Shown here piece after piece: positions 54,902 to 64,000 of a stretch of DNA of 64,000 nt. The notes beneath the pieces are model-generated. The model saw only the letters and a program-made list of their open reading frames with translations. It was not told the DNA's origin and ran no database searches. Positions within the stretch are counted from its first letter, which is position 1; every line of letters starts with the position of its first letter. The DNA is from CAVSWT01 sp963746735 (GTDB lineage: Bacteria; Bacteroidota; Ignavibacteria; Ignavibacteriales; Ignavibacteriaceae): the NCBI GenBank assembly GCA_963746735.1, contig CAVVCO010000034.1:8665-72664 (forward strand), written 5' to 3'. Both the position numbers and the translations under genes were made by a program.

Positions 54902-55765
54902 ATGTATATGAAACATCGCAGCATTTCAATATCCAAAATTAATTCACAACTAGAATCACTTGAAATTAACAGAATTGTGATTAAAGCTGAGATTTTGATT
55001 TTATTATTCATACTTATTGCTTCAAATATTTTTGCACAAACAAACAAAACGGAATATGGAAACAACACTAAAGCCGGCCATTATGCATTGGTGAATGGAA
55101 TTAAACTATATTACGAAACCTATGGCAGTGGTGAGCCATTAATTATGCTTCATGGCAATGGCGGTTCAATTGAAGCTTTTAGTAATCAAATTCCTTTTTT
55201 TGAAAAACACTATCATGTTATTGCAATTGACAGCAGGCTACAAGGGAAGTCCGGGGGTTCACCGGATTCTATTTCTTATGATTTAATGGCTTCAGATTTT
55301 AATGCTTTGTTAAATCAACTTCATATTGACTCAGCTTATGTTTTAGGCTGGAGCGATGGCGGAATAAACGGTCTAATTATGGCTTTGAAATATCCCGACA
55401 AAGTAAAAAAACTTGCTGTATCGGGAGCGAATACAACACCGGACTCAACAGCATTTAAATACAGCGATATTCTTGATATGAAAAATTTTGTTGAACATAA
55501 TACTACCGCTTCAAAAATAGAAATTGCACTTAATAAGATGATGCTTGACGAGCCGAATATTTCGTATGACAGTTTGCATACAATTCACTGCCCGGTTTTA
55601 ATTATGGCAGGCGATCATGATGTTATTAAACCGGAACATACATTAAAAATATTTGAATCAATTCCGGATGCAGAGTTGTGCATATTTCCAAATTCGCATC
55701 ACAATGCGCTGCAGGAACATCCAAAGATTTTTAATCAAACTGTACTTACATTTTTTAAAAAATGA
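54902..55765 (+). CDS. Secreted alpha/beta hydrolase
   Basis: Starts at ATG 54902 (or 54908) after TAGGTAA. The basic N-terminus leads to a signal-like helix (EILILLFILIASNIFAQ), then a full hydrolase domain: oxyanion HG in LHGNGGS, nucleophile Ser in GWSDGGING, acid Asp in AGDHDVI and His in NSHHNAL. It is an exported esterase or related enzyme. The 45-residue stretch before the signal helix is longer than usual. Substrate unknown. Confidence 0.85.
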   Translation: MYMKHRSISISKINSQLESLEINRIVIKAEILILLFILIASNIFAQTNKTEYGNNTKAGHYALVNGIKLYYETYGSGEPLIMLHGNGGSIEAFSNQIPFFEKHYHVIAIDSRLQGKSGGSPDSISYDLMASDFNALLNQLHIDSAYVLGWSDGGINGLIMALKYPDKVKKLAVSGANTTPDSTAFKYSDILDMKNFVEHNTTASKIEIALNKMMLDEPNISYDSLHTIHCPVLIMAGDHDVIKPEHTLKIFESIPDAELCIFPNSHHNALQEHPKIFNQTVLTFFKK

Positions 55766-55901
55766 AAATTGTTGATTGGATAAATAATTTATGAAATTAA
55801 ATTGGAGAGTTTTAGTCTAATAGTGAGAAAAGATTCAAGTTTAATATTTGTTTTTAATTTTTAACATTTAGAAAATTATTATTTGCCACGAGATTATATT
55901 T

Positions 55902-57056
55902 TTAAGCCTCTTCTTTCTTTTTATTTTTTTCTAAAAGTTTTCCCATTTCATTAGAACTTTCAGCTTCGTTTAGTTCATTTTCTATATCTCTATTTAACCT
56001 AATGCTATTTTCAAATAATTCTTCTGAAAGCTCAAAATTATCCATATCATTTTGTATCATTCCTTTAATCTTATAAATATCTGCGATTGATAAAGTATCA
56101 TTAATTTTACAAGCTATTTCCATCGCTTTATTTGCATAAGCATCGGCGAGAGGAGAATTTTTTAATTGTGTATATATAAATGCTTTGCCAATATATGCAA
56201 TGGCGCAATTTGAAAGATAGTTATTTGTAAGAGAAAGTGTTATACACTTATTAAATTCCTCTAAGGCTGCATCGTAGTTTTTCATTTGGGTAAGCAGCAT
56301 CCCCACATTATGATATGTTCTTGATAAGCGACGGGTATCTTTTACTTCTTCAAATTTTTTAACTGCATTTTTATAATTCCAAATTGCTTTTTCAAAATCC
56401 CCTTGCATTGTACTAATAATACCAAGGTTAGTTAAAATCATGGCAGAGGTATGTAAATCCTCTGCATCTCTTAAGAATATTAGAGCGTTCTCAAAATGTA
56501 TTTTTGCTTTTTCGAACTTACCTTTTTCACCATATAAAGTTCCAAGCATATTTTCACATTTAGCCAATCCCTGCTTGCTTGATACAGATAAAAACATTTG
56601 CATCGCTTCAGTGATGAAGTAATTTGATTCGTCCCATAAGGCTTGTGCCCAGTAAACTTTAGAAACCATTAACGAGGATTCTGCACATAAAAGAGTATAC
56701 TCGTCACTTGAATTTAATTTAAAATATAAATTTTCGGATATTTCCAATGCAAATGAATTTTCACCAACAAACAGCATTAACTGAGCTAAATCGAGTATTA
56801 ATTTATAGTATTGTTCCTTCGCTAAAATTTTCTCGCTGTAAGTAATAACCTTATCAATTAATAAACGATAATTAATGCTCTGAGGCAGTTCATATTCTAC
56901 TTGTAATTTATCTATATCGGAAATATTAAGTGTTTTATTATTTGATGAATTGATCTCTTCTAGCTTTTTAATAAAACTCAGTGTGAGTTCTTCCGACATA
57001 TATTTTAGTATCAAATTTTTGAGGTCAACAACTATATTTTCTTTATTGTTTGTCAT
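55902..57056 (-). CDS. TPR-repeat protein, paralogue 2
   Basis: A 384-residue cytoplasmic protein made of about six TPR units (KCENMLGTLYGEKGKFEKAK, GIISTMQGDFEKAIWNYKNA, HNVGMLLTQMKNYDAALEEF, and so on), with no signal peptide. It is the paralogue of the gene upstream, with the same order of units. Twelve bases separate the two. Rap-like or scaffold role possible; no output domain seen. Confidence 0.8.
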   Translation of the reverse strand: MTNNKENIVVDLKNLILKYMSEELTLSFIKKLEEINSSNNKTLNISDIDKLQVEYELPQSINYRLLIDKVITYSEKILAKEQYYKLILDLAQLMLFVGENSFALEISENLYFKLNSSDEYTLLCAESSLMVSKVYWAQALWDESNYFITEAMQMFLSVSSKQGLAKCENMLGTLYGEKGKFEKAKIHFENALIFLRDAEDLHTSAMILTNLGIISTMQGDFEKAIWNYKNAVKKFEEVKDTRRLSRTYHNVGMLLTQMKNYDAALEEFNKCITLSLTNNYLSNCAIAYIGKAFIYTQLKNSPLADAYANKAMEIACKINDTLSIADIYKIKGMIQNDMDNFELSEELFENSIRLNRDIENELNEAESSNEMGKLLEKNKKKEEA

Positions 57057-57068
57057 TTAAAATCTTTT

Positions 57069-58304
57069 TTATGCTGCCTGATTTTCTAACATTTCTTCTA
57101 TTTGCTTCACTTTTATTGAAGCGTTTATTTCTTTGAAATAGTTTAACGAACTTCGCAAGTAAGAATTTTTTAATTCCGAATTATTTAATTCCAAATATAA
57201 TTGCGCTAACTCAAAGGAAGTTTCAGCTAAGTTCATTTCATTTTTTAAAGTAGTGTTTATCCTTAAACTGCTCAGCAAAAAATTCTCTGATGAGTTGAAA
57301 TTTTTAAGTTTTCTTTCAATTATTCCTTTCACTTTATAGATATCTGCCAGGGTTAGCTTATCATCAATTGAATGGCTTATCTCTAATGCTTTGTCAGCAA
57401 ACTCAAGTGCTTCCTTAATTGCATCGATGGCAAGCAAAGCTTGAGATTTTGCGTGATATGTTAAACATAAAATCGCCAGGTAATTCCCCTGCTTTGCAGA
57501 CTTGATTCCCTCATCGAATTCATTTATTGCTGAAGTATAATTTGCCGATTCTAAATATATTAAGCCGATGTTTAATTTAGTTTCAGAGATTTCTCTAAGA
57601 TTATTTAATGACTCATGAATTTTAAATGCACTCTGCAAATGCAGCAATGCCCCGGCTGGATTGCCAGTAATATTTTCAATTAAACCTAAATTAGTTTCAA
57701 GATTAGCTGCTAATTCAGGTTCTGTTTTGGCCTCAATAAGAGATAGGCTGTTAGAAAAATGACTTTTTGCATTTTCCATATCTCCCAGTTCTCCGAAAAT
57801 GGTTCCCAATAAATTTTCACATTCTGCTATACCTGTTACTTTACCAGCCATTTTATATTGGAGGGCTGCTTCTCCTAAAGTTGTCATGCATTTTGACCAA
57901 TCCGCTCTTTTACAATAAACATTAGCTATGCTTAATAATAAATCTGCTTTCTGAATATCACTTAAATTTTGTTTATTAGCTTTTCTAAATATTTCAGTTG
58001 CCAAATCAAGTTTGCCGTCCGACTCACAAATTTTACCAAGCTCTAATAATAATTCAAAGAAACGATTGAATTCTAATTTTTTTTCTGAAAATGTTATAAT
58101 TCTGTCGACCTTAATTCTTTCAGTACTGCTGTCAATATTTATTTTTAATTGTTCTTTGTAGAAGCTATTTATTTTTTCAGAAATGCCCTCTTCATCTTTT
58201 TCTTGAATCAGATTAAAGTTTAATTTGCCAAAGCTTTCGAGATCAAAATATTCGCTCAAAAGCTTTGACAATTCAGTATTAAATATGTTATTGGACTTTT
58301 GCAT
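57069..58304 (-). CDS. TPR-repeat protein, paralogue 1
   Basis: A 411-residue TPR protein, similar over its length to the following gene. TPR units include ECENLLGTIFGELGDMENAK, LGLIENITGNPAGALLHLQS and LNIGLIYLESANYTSAINEF. N-terminal 90 residues are helical and shared with the paralogue. Twenty bases downstream of a lipoprotein gene; the three genes form an operon. Confidence 0.8.
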   Translation of the reverse strand: MQKSNNIFNTELSKLLSEYFDLESFGKLNFNLIQEKDEEGISEKINSFYKEQLKINIDSSTERIKVDRIITFSEKKLEFNRFFELLLELGKICESDGKLDLATEIFRKANKQNLSDIQKADLLLSIANVYCKRADWSKCMTTLGEAALQYKMAGKVTGIAECENLLGTIFGELGDMENAKSHFSNSLSLIEAKTEPELAANLETNLGLIENITGNPAGALLHLQSAFKIHESLNNLREISETKLNIGLIYLESANYTSAINEFDEGIKSAKQGNYLAILCLTYHAKSQALLAIDAIKEALEFADKALEISHSIDDKLTLADIYKVKGIIERKLKNFNSSENFLLSSLRINTTLKNEMNLAETSFELAQLYLELNNSELKNSYLRSSLNYFKEINASIKVKQIEEMLENQAA

Positions 58305-58324
58305 TTTTATATACTTTTTATATC

Positions 58325-58894
58325 CTAATTAACAAATCCATATCTTGAAAAATGAGGAAGATGTGCATTAACTATTTGTAGTTTACCGGATTGCTTTTCT
58401 ACGTAAATGTAATCGTAAGCTGCTTTATAATATTTTCCATCTTCTGCCATATAAACAAAAGTGACTGTTTTCGGATCTACATTACTTAAGTCAACACCCA
58501 TTATTGTTAAATTATATATAACCGGTTTTGTGAAGCTGCCGGATGGAGAGAAAGTTGCTGTTCCAAATTGATCACTAATAGACATTGTTGTATATCTTTG
58601 ACCTGTAAAAGAATAGCGTTGAAATCTTGCATTAGCTGTAATTGATATCCAACCCATTGGCCCGCCTGCATAGCCTGTATTAATTTCTAATAAAGATTCC
58701 TGATCACCATAAAGCATCCGACTTACAGATACATCTTTCTTTAATGACTGACTAACTGGTAATGTAATCCAGTTTGGTTCGCTCACAACTTGACTATTAT
58801 TTACAGTATCCTGGGGAGAAACCAAGTTAGATTCCTGGTTACATCCAATAGCCAGCAGAGAAAGTAACATTATTGTTAAGAAATATTTGACCAT
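58325..58894 (-). CDS. Lipoprotein of unknown function
   Basis: Start ATG 58894 behind AGAGGGC gives a proper signal (MVKYFLTIMLLSLLAIGC); an upstream in-frame Met would add 14 basic residues. The mature 170 residues are beta-rich and contain a LLEINTGYAGGPMGWISITA region and a final HLPHFSRYGFV. No family recognised. First gene of an operon with two TPR genes. The middle part (FSPSGSFTKPVIYNLTIMGV) recalls ZU5-like or Ig-like strands, without a firm call. Confidence 0.7.
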   Translation of the reverse strand: MVKYFLTIMLLSLLAIGCNQESNLVSPQDTVNNSQVVSEPNWITLPVSQSLKKDVSVSRMLYGDQESLLEINTGYAGGPMGWISITANARFQRYSFTGQRYTTMSISDQFGTATFSPSGSFTKPVIYNLTIMGVDLSNVDPKTVTFVYMAEDGKYYKAAYDYIYVEKQSGKLQIVNAHLPHFSRYGFVN

Positions 58895-59382
58895 TTTATT
58901 TTGCCCTCTTTTAGTTAATGTATTTTGTATTTTCATTTTCTATCCCGATCTACTTTTTTTTAATTAGTGTTATTATACAATGTCAATACCAAGACTTGTT
59001 AAGTAAATTGTACTTACACTTATTTTGATAAGTTCAATTACGGTATTTTTTTCCTTTAGATTTTGCAATAATTACTGCATTATTTTGATAACTTGTTTCA
59101 AGGCGGCACAGGTGTTTTTATATAATATTGTTGATTTTTACAGTATTATAGATATGATCAACATTTACAGAATAGTATTCATCTTCTAAAAATTTTGATA
59201 TTTAGGATATTGAATCGGGAAAGCTGAAATATTTCAAACGTAAAATGGAGAAATTCATATTAAAATTATTTAACTTGAATCAACTAATAAGTTATTTTAT
59301 AATATGTTTTCCTCAATAGTATTTAAAATCTTAGTAAATAGAATTAATCATTAATTACGTTTCAAAGTTGTTTGAATAACTA
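58895..59382. other. Long intergenic region
   Basis: About 490 AT-rich bases between the leftward lipoprotein operon and the rightward kinase gene. No ORF, hairpin or RNA recognised. Confidence 0.4.
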
Positions 59383-60891
59383 ATGGAATCCCCAAATAAT
59401 TTAAATCAATTTCACTCCGACAAAAACATGGGAAGTAAAACTTTTTCTCAAATGGAAAATTTCAATTTAGCTCATTTGCTTCTTAATCATGAATCAGTTG
59501 TATTAAATCTTAATGCGGAATGTCTAACATTGCTGGGAATCGATACTAAAGAAATAATAGGGAAAGAATTTACGGAGTTTATTCATCCTGAAGATAAATT
59601 AAGATTTAGGGAGGTATTTCAAAATGCCCATAATTCTTCAGAACAGATGTTAATAGAATTAAGAATTAAAAAAAATGACAATGATTACTTTCATGCCTTA
59701 TTATTAATAAATAATAAACCTTCGGATAAATCTAGTGCCGAATTTTATCTAACAATAGTTGATTTTACTACTTATAAGATGAAAGGTGAATTTGTAAAAG
59801 ATAATGAAGGAAGATTTGAAAACATGGCTAATTCTGCCCCTGTTATGATCTGGATGGCAGATGTCGATGGTTTTTTTAGTTTCGTAAATAGAACCTGGCT
59901 TAGTTATACTGGCGGAAATATTGGCGCACAATTAGGGATGAATTGGCTGAAAAATGTTTTTCCTGAAGATCTTGATAAACTTATGGGAATTTATAAAAAT
60001 GCTTTTCATTCAAAAAAAATTTTCACCTCAGAATTCAGATTTAAAGATAAAAATGGAAATTATGAATGGATGATTATTAACGGAACTCCCCGGTTGAACA
60101 AAGAAAATATTTTTATGGGATTTATAGGTTCATGTACAAATATTAATTCACAAAAAGAATATGAGGACAAAATTAATAAAGTTAATGTCGAGCTGGTTGA
60201 AATTAATAATGCTAAAGATAAATTCTTTTCAATCATTTCACATGATTTGCGAAATCCTTTAGGTGCCCTCATGAATTTATTAGAAATAATTGTTGAAGAT
60301 GATATAGATAAAGAAAGTAAAGAGAGCCTGATTAAAGACGCTTTAAATACTTCCAAGCAAGCTTTTGGTTTAATGGAAAATCTTTTAGAGTGGTCAAGAA
60401 TGCAGCTTGGGAAAATCTCTTTTAATCCGGAGAAATTCAAATTATTACGATTAGTCCATGAAAGCAAAGCACTATACGAACAGAGCTTAAAAAATAAAAA
60501 TATAAATTTAAAAATAATTATTGACCAGGATTTTTTTGTTTCGGCTGATATTAAAATGACAGAAACAGTACTTAGAAATTTAATTACTAATGCAATAAAA
60601 TTTACAAAACAGGGTGGTACAATTATAATCTCAACTGAACGAAATGATGATTGGATAACAGTTAACGTCGCTGATGACGGTGTGGGAATATCTAACGAAA
60701 ACATACAAAAATTATTTAAAATAGACAGCAATTATTCTACATACGGAACAGCTAAAGAAGCCGGAACAGGCCTTGGCTTAATTTTGTGCAAGGAATTAGT
60801 AGAAAAGCAGGGGGGGGAAATAAATGTGCTTAGCAAAAAAGATTCTGGATCTACCTTCTTTTTTACATTGCCTGCTGCCATTAATCATTAA
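59383..60891 (+). CDS. Soluble PAS-PAS histidine kinase
   Basis: A 502-residue kinase without membrane segments: PAS 1 (about 28-130), PAS 2 (about 140-260; NSAPVMIWMADVDGFFSFVN), HisKA with SIISHDLRNPLGALMNLLE (His about 286), HATPase with NLITNAIKFT, DDGVGIS and GTGLGLILC. No receiver and no partner regulator nearby. A run of seven G at 60811-60817 is the only risky spot for a frameshift, and the frame is intact there. Confidence 0.92.
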   Translation: MESPNNLNQFHSDKNMGSKTFSQMENFNLAHLLLNHESVVLNLNAECLTLLGIDTKEIIGKEFTEFIHPEDKLRFREVFQNAHNSSEQMLIELRIKKNDNDYFHALLLINNKPSDKSSAEFYLTIVDFTTYKMKGEFVKDNEGRFENMANSAPVMIWMADVDGFFSFVNRTWLSYTGGNIGAQLGMNWLKNVFPEDLDKLMGIYKNAFHSKKIFTSEFRFKDKNGNYEWMIINGTPRLNKENIFMGFIGSCTNINSQKEYEDKINKVNVELVEINNAKDKFFSIISHDLRNPLGALMNLLEIIVEDDIDKESKESLIKDALNTSKQAFGLMENLLEWSRMQLGKISFNPEKFKLLRLVHESKALYEQSLKNKNINLKIIIDQDFFVSADIKMTETVLRNLITNAIKFTKQGGTIIISTERNDDWITVNVADDGVGISNENIQKLFKIDSNYSTYGTAKEAGTGLGLILCKELVEKQGGEINVLSKKDSGSTFFFTLPAAINH

Positions 60892-60967
60892 ACTAAATTA
60901 TTCAATTTTTCATTTATTTATATAAAACATAAAATTTATCCATTTTAAAATAATAGAATCTTTAATC

Positions 60968-61504
60968 ATGAAAATTAAAATTGCAGCAGCCGTATCTTTA
61001 AGTTTTATTCTAACAGTAAATTTATTTTCACAATCTAGTCAGGTAAAAACAGTCGCTCATGTTGATTTGAAAAAATATGCAGGTCTTTGGTATGAGATTG
61101 CCCGCATTCCAAATAAATTCCAAACTCAATGTGTAAAAGGAACTACTGCTAAATATTTTATAGATGAAGATGGGGATATTAAAGTTGTTAATTCATGCAT
61201 TGATGAAGAAGGTGAAGTTGATGATGCTGAAGGAGTAGCCAAAGTTGTGGACAAAAAAACAAATGCGAAATTGAAAGTCAGCTTTGTAAGCTTTCTTGGA
61301 ATACGTCCTTTCTGGGGCGACTACTGGATTATCGGACTTGATGAAAATTATAAATGGGCGGTTGTTGGAACACCAAATAGAAAATACGGCTGGATTTTAA
61401 GCAGGACAAAAAAACTTGATGAAGATACGATGAATGAAATAAATAATATTTTAAAAGATAATGGCTACAATCCTGAAAATTTTATTGAAAGTAAACAAGA
61501 CTAA
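60968..61504 (+). CDS. blc: Lipocalin (Blc-like)
   Basis: A 178-residue secreted lipocalin with signal peptide (1-21). The family motif is KYAGLWYEIARIPNKFQ with Cys pair QCVKGTT and NSCIDE. The later WIIGLDENYKWAVVGTP and YGWILSRTKKL segments match bacterial Blc. Unlike E. coli Blc, no lipobox Cys follows the signal. Binds lipids such as lysophospholipids in the family. Confidence 0.92.
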   Translation: MKIKIAAAVSLSFILTVNLFSQSSQVKTVAHVDLKKYAGLWYEIARIPNKFQTQCVKGTTAKYFIDEDGDIKVVNSCIDEEGEVDDAEGVAKVVDKKTNAKLKVSFVSFLGIRPFWGDYWIIGLDENYKWAVVGTPNRKYGWILSRTKKLDEDTMNEINNILKDNGYNPENFIESKQD

Positions 61505-61543
61505 ATTCCACTTGTTATTATTCATTCAATGACGTACGATTTA

Positions 61544-61577
61544 ATTAACCTAATTTCTTTAAAGAAATTGGGTTAAT
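61544..61577 (+). terminator. Hairpin of the dispersed AACCC family, variant
   Basis: ATTAACCTAATTTC (61544-61557) pairs with GAAATTGGGTTAAT (61564-61577), one G-U pair, loop of six. It follows the lipocalin gene. No long T-run, so termination is less certain. Confidence 0.6.
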
Positions 61578-61709
61578 ATATAAAGTCTTCTTCAGATTTT
61601 GATTTTCAATCTAACTCCATTTTATGTTTTTCTTCCTTTAACTAACTTAATATTTTGCAACTTGTGAATTATTTTTGCATCATATTTAAAACCAAAAATA
61701 GAGTTTAAA

Positions 61710-62519
61710 ATGAATTACGAAATAAAAGATTTTCAAACAGATGTAATTGAAAAAAGTTTCGAAATACCAGTGCTCGTAGATTTCTGGGCTGAATGGTGCG
61801 GGCCATGCAAAATGATAAGTCCCATACTTGAAAAGTTAGCTGAAGAAAATAAAGAAAGTTGGCAGCTTGCTAAAGTTGATACTGATAAAAATGCAGAGAT
61901 AGCTGGCGCTTATGGTGTGCGCGGTATTCCTAATGTAAAACTTTTTAGAAATGGTGAAGTTATTAATGAATTTACAGGCGCTTTACCTGAACCCCAAATT
62001 AAAGATTGGCTGAAGAAATCTATTCCAAGTAAATATACAGATCAAATTGAAAAAGCAAAATTACTTTTAAAGAACGGCAGCATTGAAGACGCAAAAGTTA
62101 TACTTGAAGAAGTTTATCGTGGAGATGTTAATAACAATGATGTTAAAATATTGTTAGCAAAGATTTTACTTTTTGATGATGTTAAAGAGGCATTAAAACT
62201 AATTCAAAATTCAGACGGCAGCGTTGAAAATCATGAATTGGTTGAAGCAATTAATACAATTGCTGAATTATTGAGCCGTGACGAAAACACATTCGCTGAT
62301 TCTGAAGTTAAAAATATTTATTTATCAGCTGTTATTGATTTAAAAAACCAAAATTTTGATTCTGCTCTTGAAAAGTTTATCTCAATAATTAGAGAAGACA
62401 GAGGCTATGATAATGACGGGGCAAGAAAAGCCTGTATTGCGATATTCAAATATTTAGGAGAAGATAACGAAATAACATTAAAGCACAGAAGAGATTTTGG
62501 AAGTGCGCTTTACGTTTAG
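61710..62519 (+). CDS. Thioredoxin-TPR protein (YbbN/CnoX-like)
   Basis: A 269-residue cytoplasmic protein: thioredoxin domain (1-108) with the active site WAEWCGPCK, then TPR-like helices (about 115-265; AKLLLKNGSIEDAKVILEEV, QNFDSALEKFISIIREDRGY). E. coli CnoX has the same layout but lost the CxxC; here it is intact, as in CnoX of other bacteria, so it can reduce or protect substrates as well as hold them. Confidence 0.9.
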   Translation: MNYEIKDFQTDVIEKSFEIPVLVDFWAEWCGPCKMISPILEKLAEENKESWQLAKVDTDKNAEIAGAYGVRGIPNVKLFRNGEVINEFTGALPEPQIKDWLKKSIPSKYTDQIEKAKLLLKNGSIEDAKVILEEVYRGDVNNNDVKILLAKILLFDDVKEALKLIQNSDGSVENHELVEAINTIAELLSRDENTFADSEVKNIYLSAVIDLKNQNFDSALEKFISIIREDRGYDNDGARKACIAIFKYLGEDNEITLKHRRDFGSALYV

Positions 62520-62562
62520 CTGGTCATTAAACAAGTTTAACGAAATCTTCTCCCAGGCACTT

Positions 62563-63771
62563 TTAAATTTTTACAAACTCAACTCTTCTGTTATTTGCTC
62601 TTCCTTCCGGGGTATCATTTGAATCAATTGGTTTTGTATCACCAAATCCTTTTGTTGTAAGTCTTGAACTATCAATTCCAAGGCTCACAAGCTCTGCTTT
62701 TACTGCATCTGCTCGTTCTTGCGATAATTGTAAATTATGTTTTGCCTCTCCTGTATTATCTGTGTGACCGTCAACTTCAAATTTTAAAGAACCATCGCTT
62801 TTCATTAGTTCAAAAATTTTATTTATAGTTCCCATCGATTGCGGTTTTATAACGGACTTGTCAACATCGAAAGTTATACCATGCGTAACTATCTTAGAGC
62901 CCGTAAATTTTTTGCCAATCATATTCATGCTGCCGCCCGCAGCTGCTCTAACATTGGTGATTACAATTGGGTTTGTGTTATCACCAATTCCTCCAAATCC
63001 AAAAGAAACAGGTACAGCTTTTAAATTAGGTATGACTAAAATTCGGTATTGATCTACATAACATTTCAACTGTTTGTTTTTATATATGAGGGCGCAATGA
63101 TGCCAATTGTTAAAAAAAGTGTTATCATCTTCATTAGGATAATCAGCGCTAAAATCTTTAGGGAAATATGCAGTTTCAACTCCACCCCTTTCATTAAACT
63201 GAACATTACCCTCTGCATCATCTCCATCTTTATTTACGTATTTTAAAAATATTATTGGGCCATCAGCATTGCCGTTAGGAAAATAGTCAAATTCTATTGT
63301 AAAAGGATCGGTTAAATAAGATTTGGTTTTCATTAAAGGATATACCCTGCAATAATTTCCCTCCGTAAGTAGGAATGAAGGTTTGCCATCTATATTATTT
63401 ACAACTGCCTGCCCTGCATCCAGATCCCAGTGAGAAGGGAATTCTCCATTTTCATCTTCTGTGAAATCATCTTCAAAAATAATTTTATCACCTGGAACGA
63501 AATCATAATTTTGGTAAGCTTTGATACCAGCTTGCTGTTGAGTTCCGGCTGTTGCAGTTTCTTCAGAATTAGTTGTTTCTTGATTGTTGTTGGTATTTGT
63601 CTTACTTGATGTTGATGGATTCATAGCCTTATCTACAAGACTGTCTTCAGCATTATTTACTTTGTTATCAGCTTTATCTTTTACTTTATCAATTAGGTTA
63701 TCAAACTGTGCATGTATAGCAAAGTTACATAACAAAAAAAATACTGCGATAAAAAACGATGATTGTTTCAT
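62563..63771 (-). CDS. OmpA-family outer-membrane-associated protein
   Basis: A 402-residue protein with signal peptide (1-21, ending IHAQ), a charged, Asn/Asp/Thr-rich linker (22-85), a concanavalin-like beta domain (about 95-275; PFTIEFDYFPNGNADGPIIF) and a C-terminal OmpA domain (about 295-402) with FEVDGHTDNTGEAKHNLQLS and NRRVEFVKI, which binds peptidoglycan. It starts 17 bases after the stop of a type IX-sorted protein on the same strand. Confidence 0.9.
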   Translation of the reverse strand: MKQSSFFIAVFFLLCNFAIHAQFDNLIDKVKDKADNKVNNAEDSLVDKAMNPSTSSKTNTNNNQETTNSEETATAGTQQQAGIKAYQNYDFVPGDKIIFEDDFTEDENGEFPSHWDLDAGQAVVNNIDGKPSFLLTEGNYCRVYPLMKTKSYLTDPFTIEFDYFPNGNADGPIIFLKYVNKDGDDAEGNVQFNERGGVETAYFPKDFSADYPNEDDNTFFNNWHHCALIYKNKQLKCYVDQYRILVIPNLKAVPVSFGFGGIGDNTNPIVITNVRAAAGGSMNMIGKKFTGSKIVTHGITFDVDKSVIKPQSMGTINKIFELMKSDGSLKFEVDGHTDNTGEAKHNLQLSQERADAVKAELVSLGIDSSRLTTKGFGDTKPIDSNDTPEGRANNRRVEFVKI

Positions 63772-63787
63772 GATATTTCCTTTGAAT

Positions 63788-64000
63788 TTATTTCATTAAG
63801 ATTAATTTTTTTGTCTGAATAAAATTGCCCGAAGTTAGTTTATAGAAGTAAACACCGCTTGCATATTGTGAAGCATTAAATCTGATTTTATATTTTCCTG
63901 CTGATTTATCTTCATTAACTAATTGAGTTACCAAGTCCCCAAGCAAATTATAAATCTCAAGCTTAACATGAGATTGTTTTGGTATTTGATATTCAATAGT
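63788..64000 (-). CDS. C-terminal part of a type IX-sorted protein (5' end outside window)
   Basis: Seventy residues and a stop, entering from the right edge: KQSHVKLEIYNLLGDLVTQL, then YASGVYFYKLTSGNFIQTKK and LILMK. This is the end of a type IX sorting domain, the same family as at 27340-27572 and 52678-52920. The rest of the gene is not in the window. Confidence 0.85.
   Translation of the reverse strand, partial: TIEYQIPKQSHVKLEIYNLLGDLVTQLVNEDKSAGKYKIRFNASQYASGVYFYKLTSGNFIQTKKLILMK

Noticed and set aside
1..64000. CRISPR arrays, rRNA, insertion sequences, prophage genes
   Set aside because: Looked for regular spaced repeats, transposase motifs and rRNA cores on both strands and found none.

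Overview
The window is AT-rich DNA that reads like a chromosome fragment of an Ignavibacteria/Chlorobi-Bacteroidota-group bacterium. The clues are secreted proteins with the C-terminal type IX secretion sorting signature (NYPNPFNP followed by a beta-rich tail) ending at 27572 and 52678, a third sorting tail entering at the right edge, many lipoproteins with a short signal, and a very high load of two-component kinases. The taxonomic call is inference from protein style only.

Left third (1364-17280): an almost complete but divergent type IV filament system. It has two tandem major-pilin-like genes, a PilC/GspF platform, a PilB/GspE assembly ATPase, a trio of minor pilin-like proteins, a PilT-like ATPase, a fused PilM-PilN (GspL-like) protein, a PilO-like protein and a short secretin. 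A second, paralogous minor-pilin trio (1364-3538) lies upstream, behind a well-formed sigma-54 promoter and between two similar terminator hairpins. The eight pilin-like proteins have no ordinary prepilin leader: they start with Met-Gly or Met-Gln directly before the hydrophobic helix, and none shows the conserved Glu5. No prepilin peptidase is in the window. This is the best candidate for an undescribed system.

17280-25210: a phosphorelay block fused to the 3' end of the filament operon: a lone receiver, a membrane hybrid kinase with three receivers, a receiver with a HisKA-like tail and, convergently, a soluble hybrid kinase and an NtrC-type sigma-54 activator. A regulatory loop from this activator to the sigma-54 promoter at 1315 is a reasonable inference. 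A tRNA-Lys follows.

25689-38955: SlyD-like isomerase, a type IX cargo protein, a MacA/permease/TolC efflux operon that lacks its ATPase, a CusRS-like two-component pair, a His/Met/Lys-rich secreted peptide, methylglyoxal synthase, a persulfide dioxygenase-rhodanese plus TauE/SafE exporter pair, and a PAS kinase with a degenerate receiver. 39034-48599: UDP-sugar dehydrogenase, NusG-like antiterminator, YhaM-like nuclease, TPR protein with a palindromic repeat inserted at its start, sirtuin, PLP enzyme, AMP-forming ligase, SRAP protein, RRM protein. 49010-64000: outer-membrane-like protein, lipoproteins, cupredoxin, a four-repeat COG4315-type secreted protein, hydrolase, TPR operon, PAS kinase, lipocalin, thioredoxin-TPR, OmpA protein, and the tail of another sorted protein.

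At least eight genes carry single-base frameshifts, several of them in homopolymers, so sequence error is likely for many of them. I treat those as one gene each and say where the shift lies. A family of near-identical hairpins (35185, 45196, 50081, 61544) ends several transcription units.
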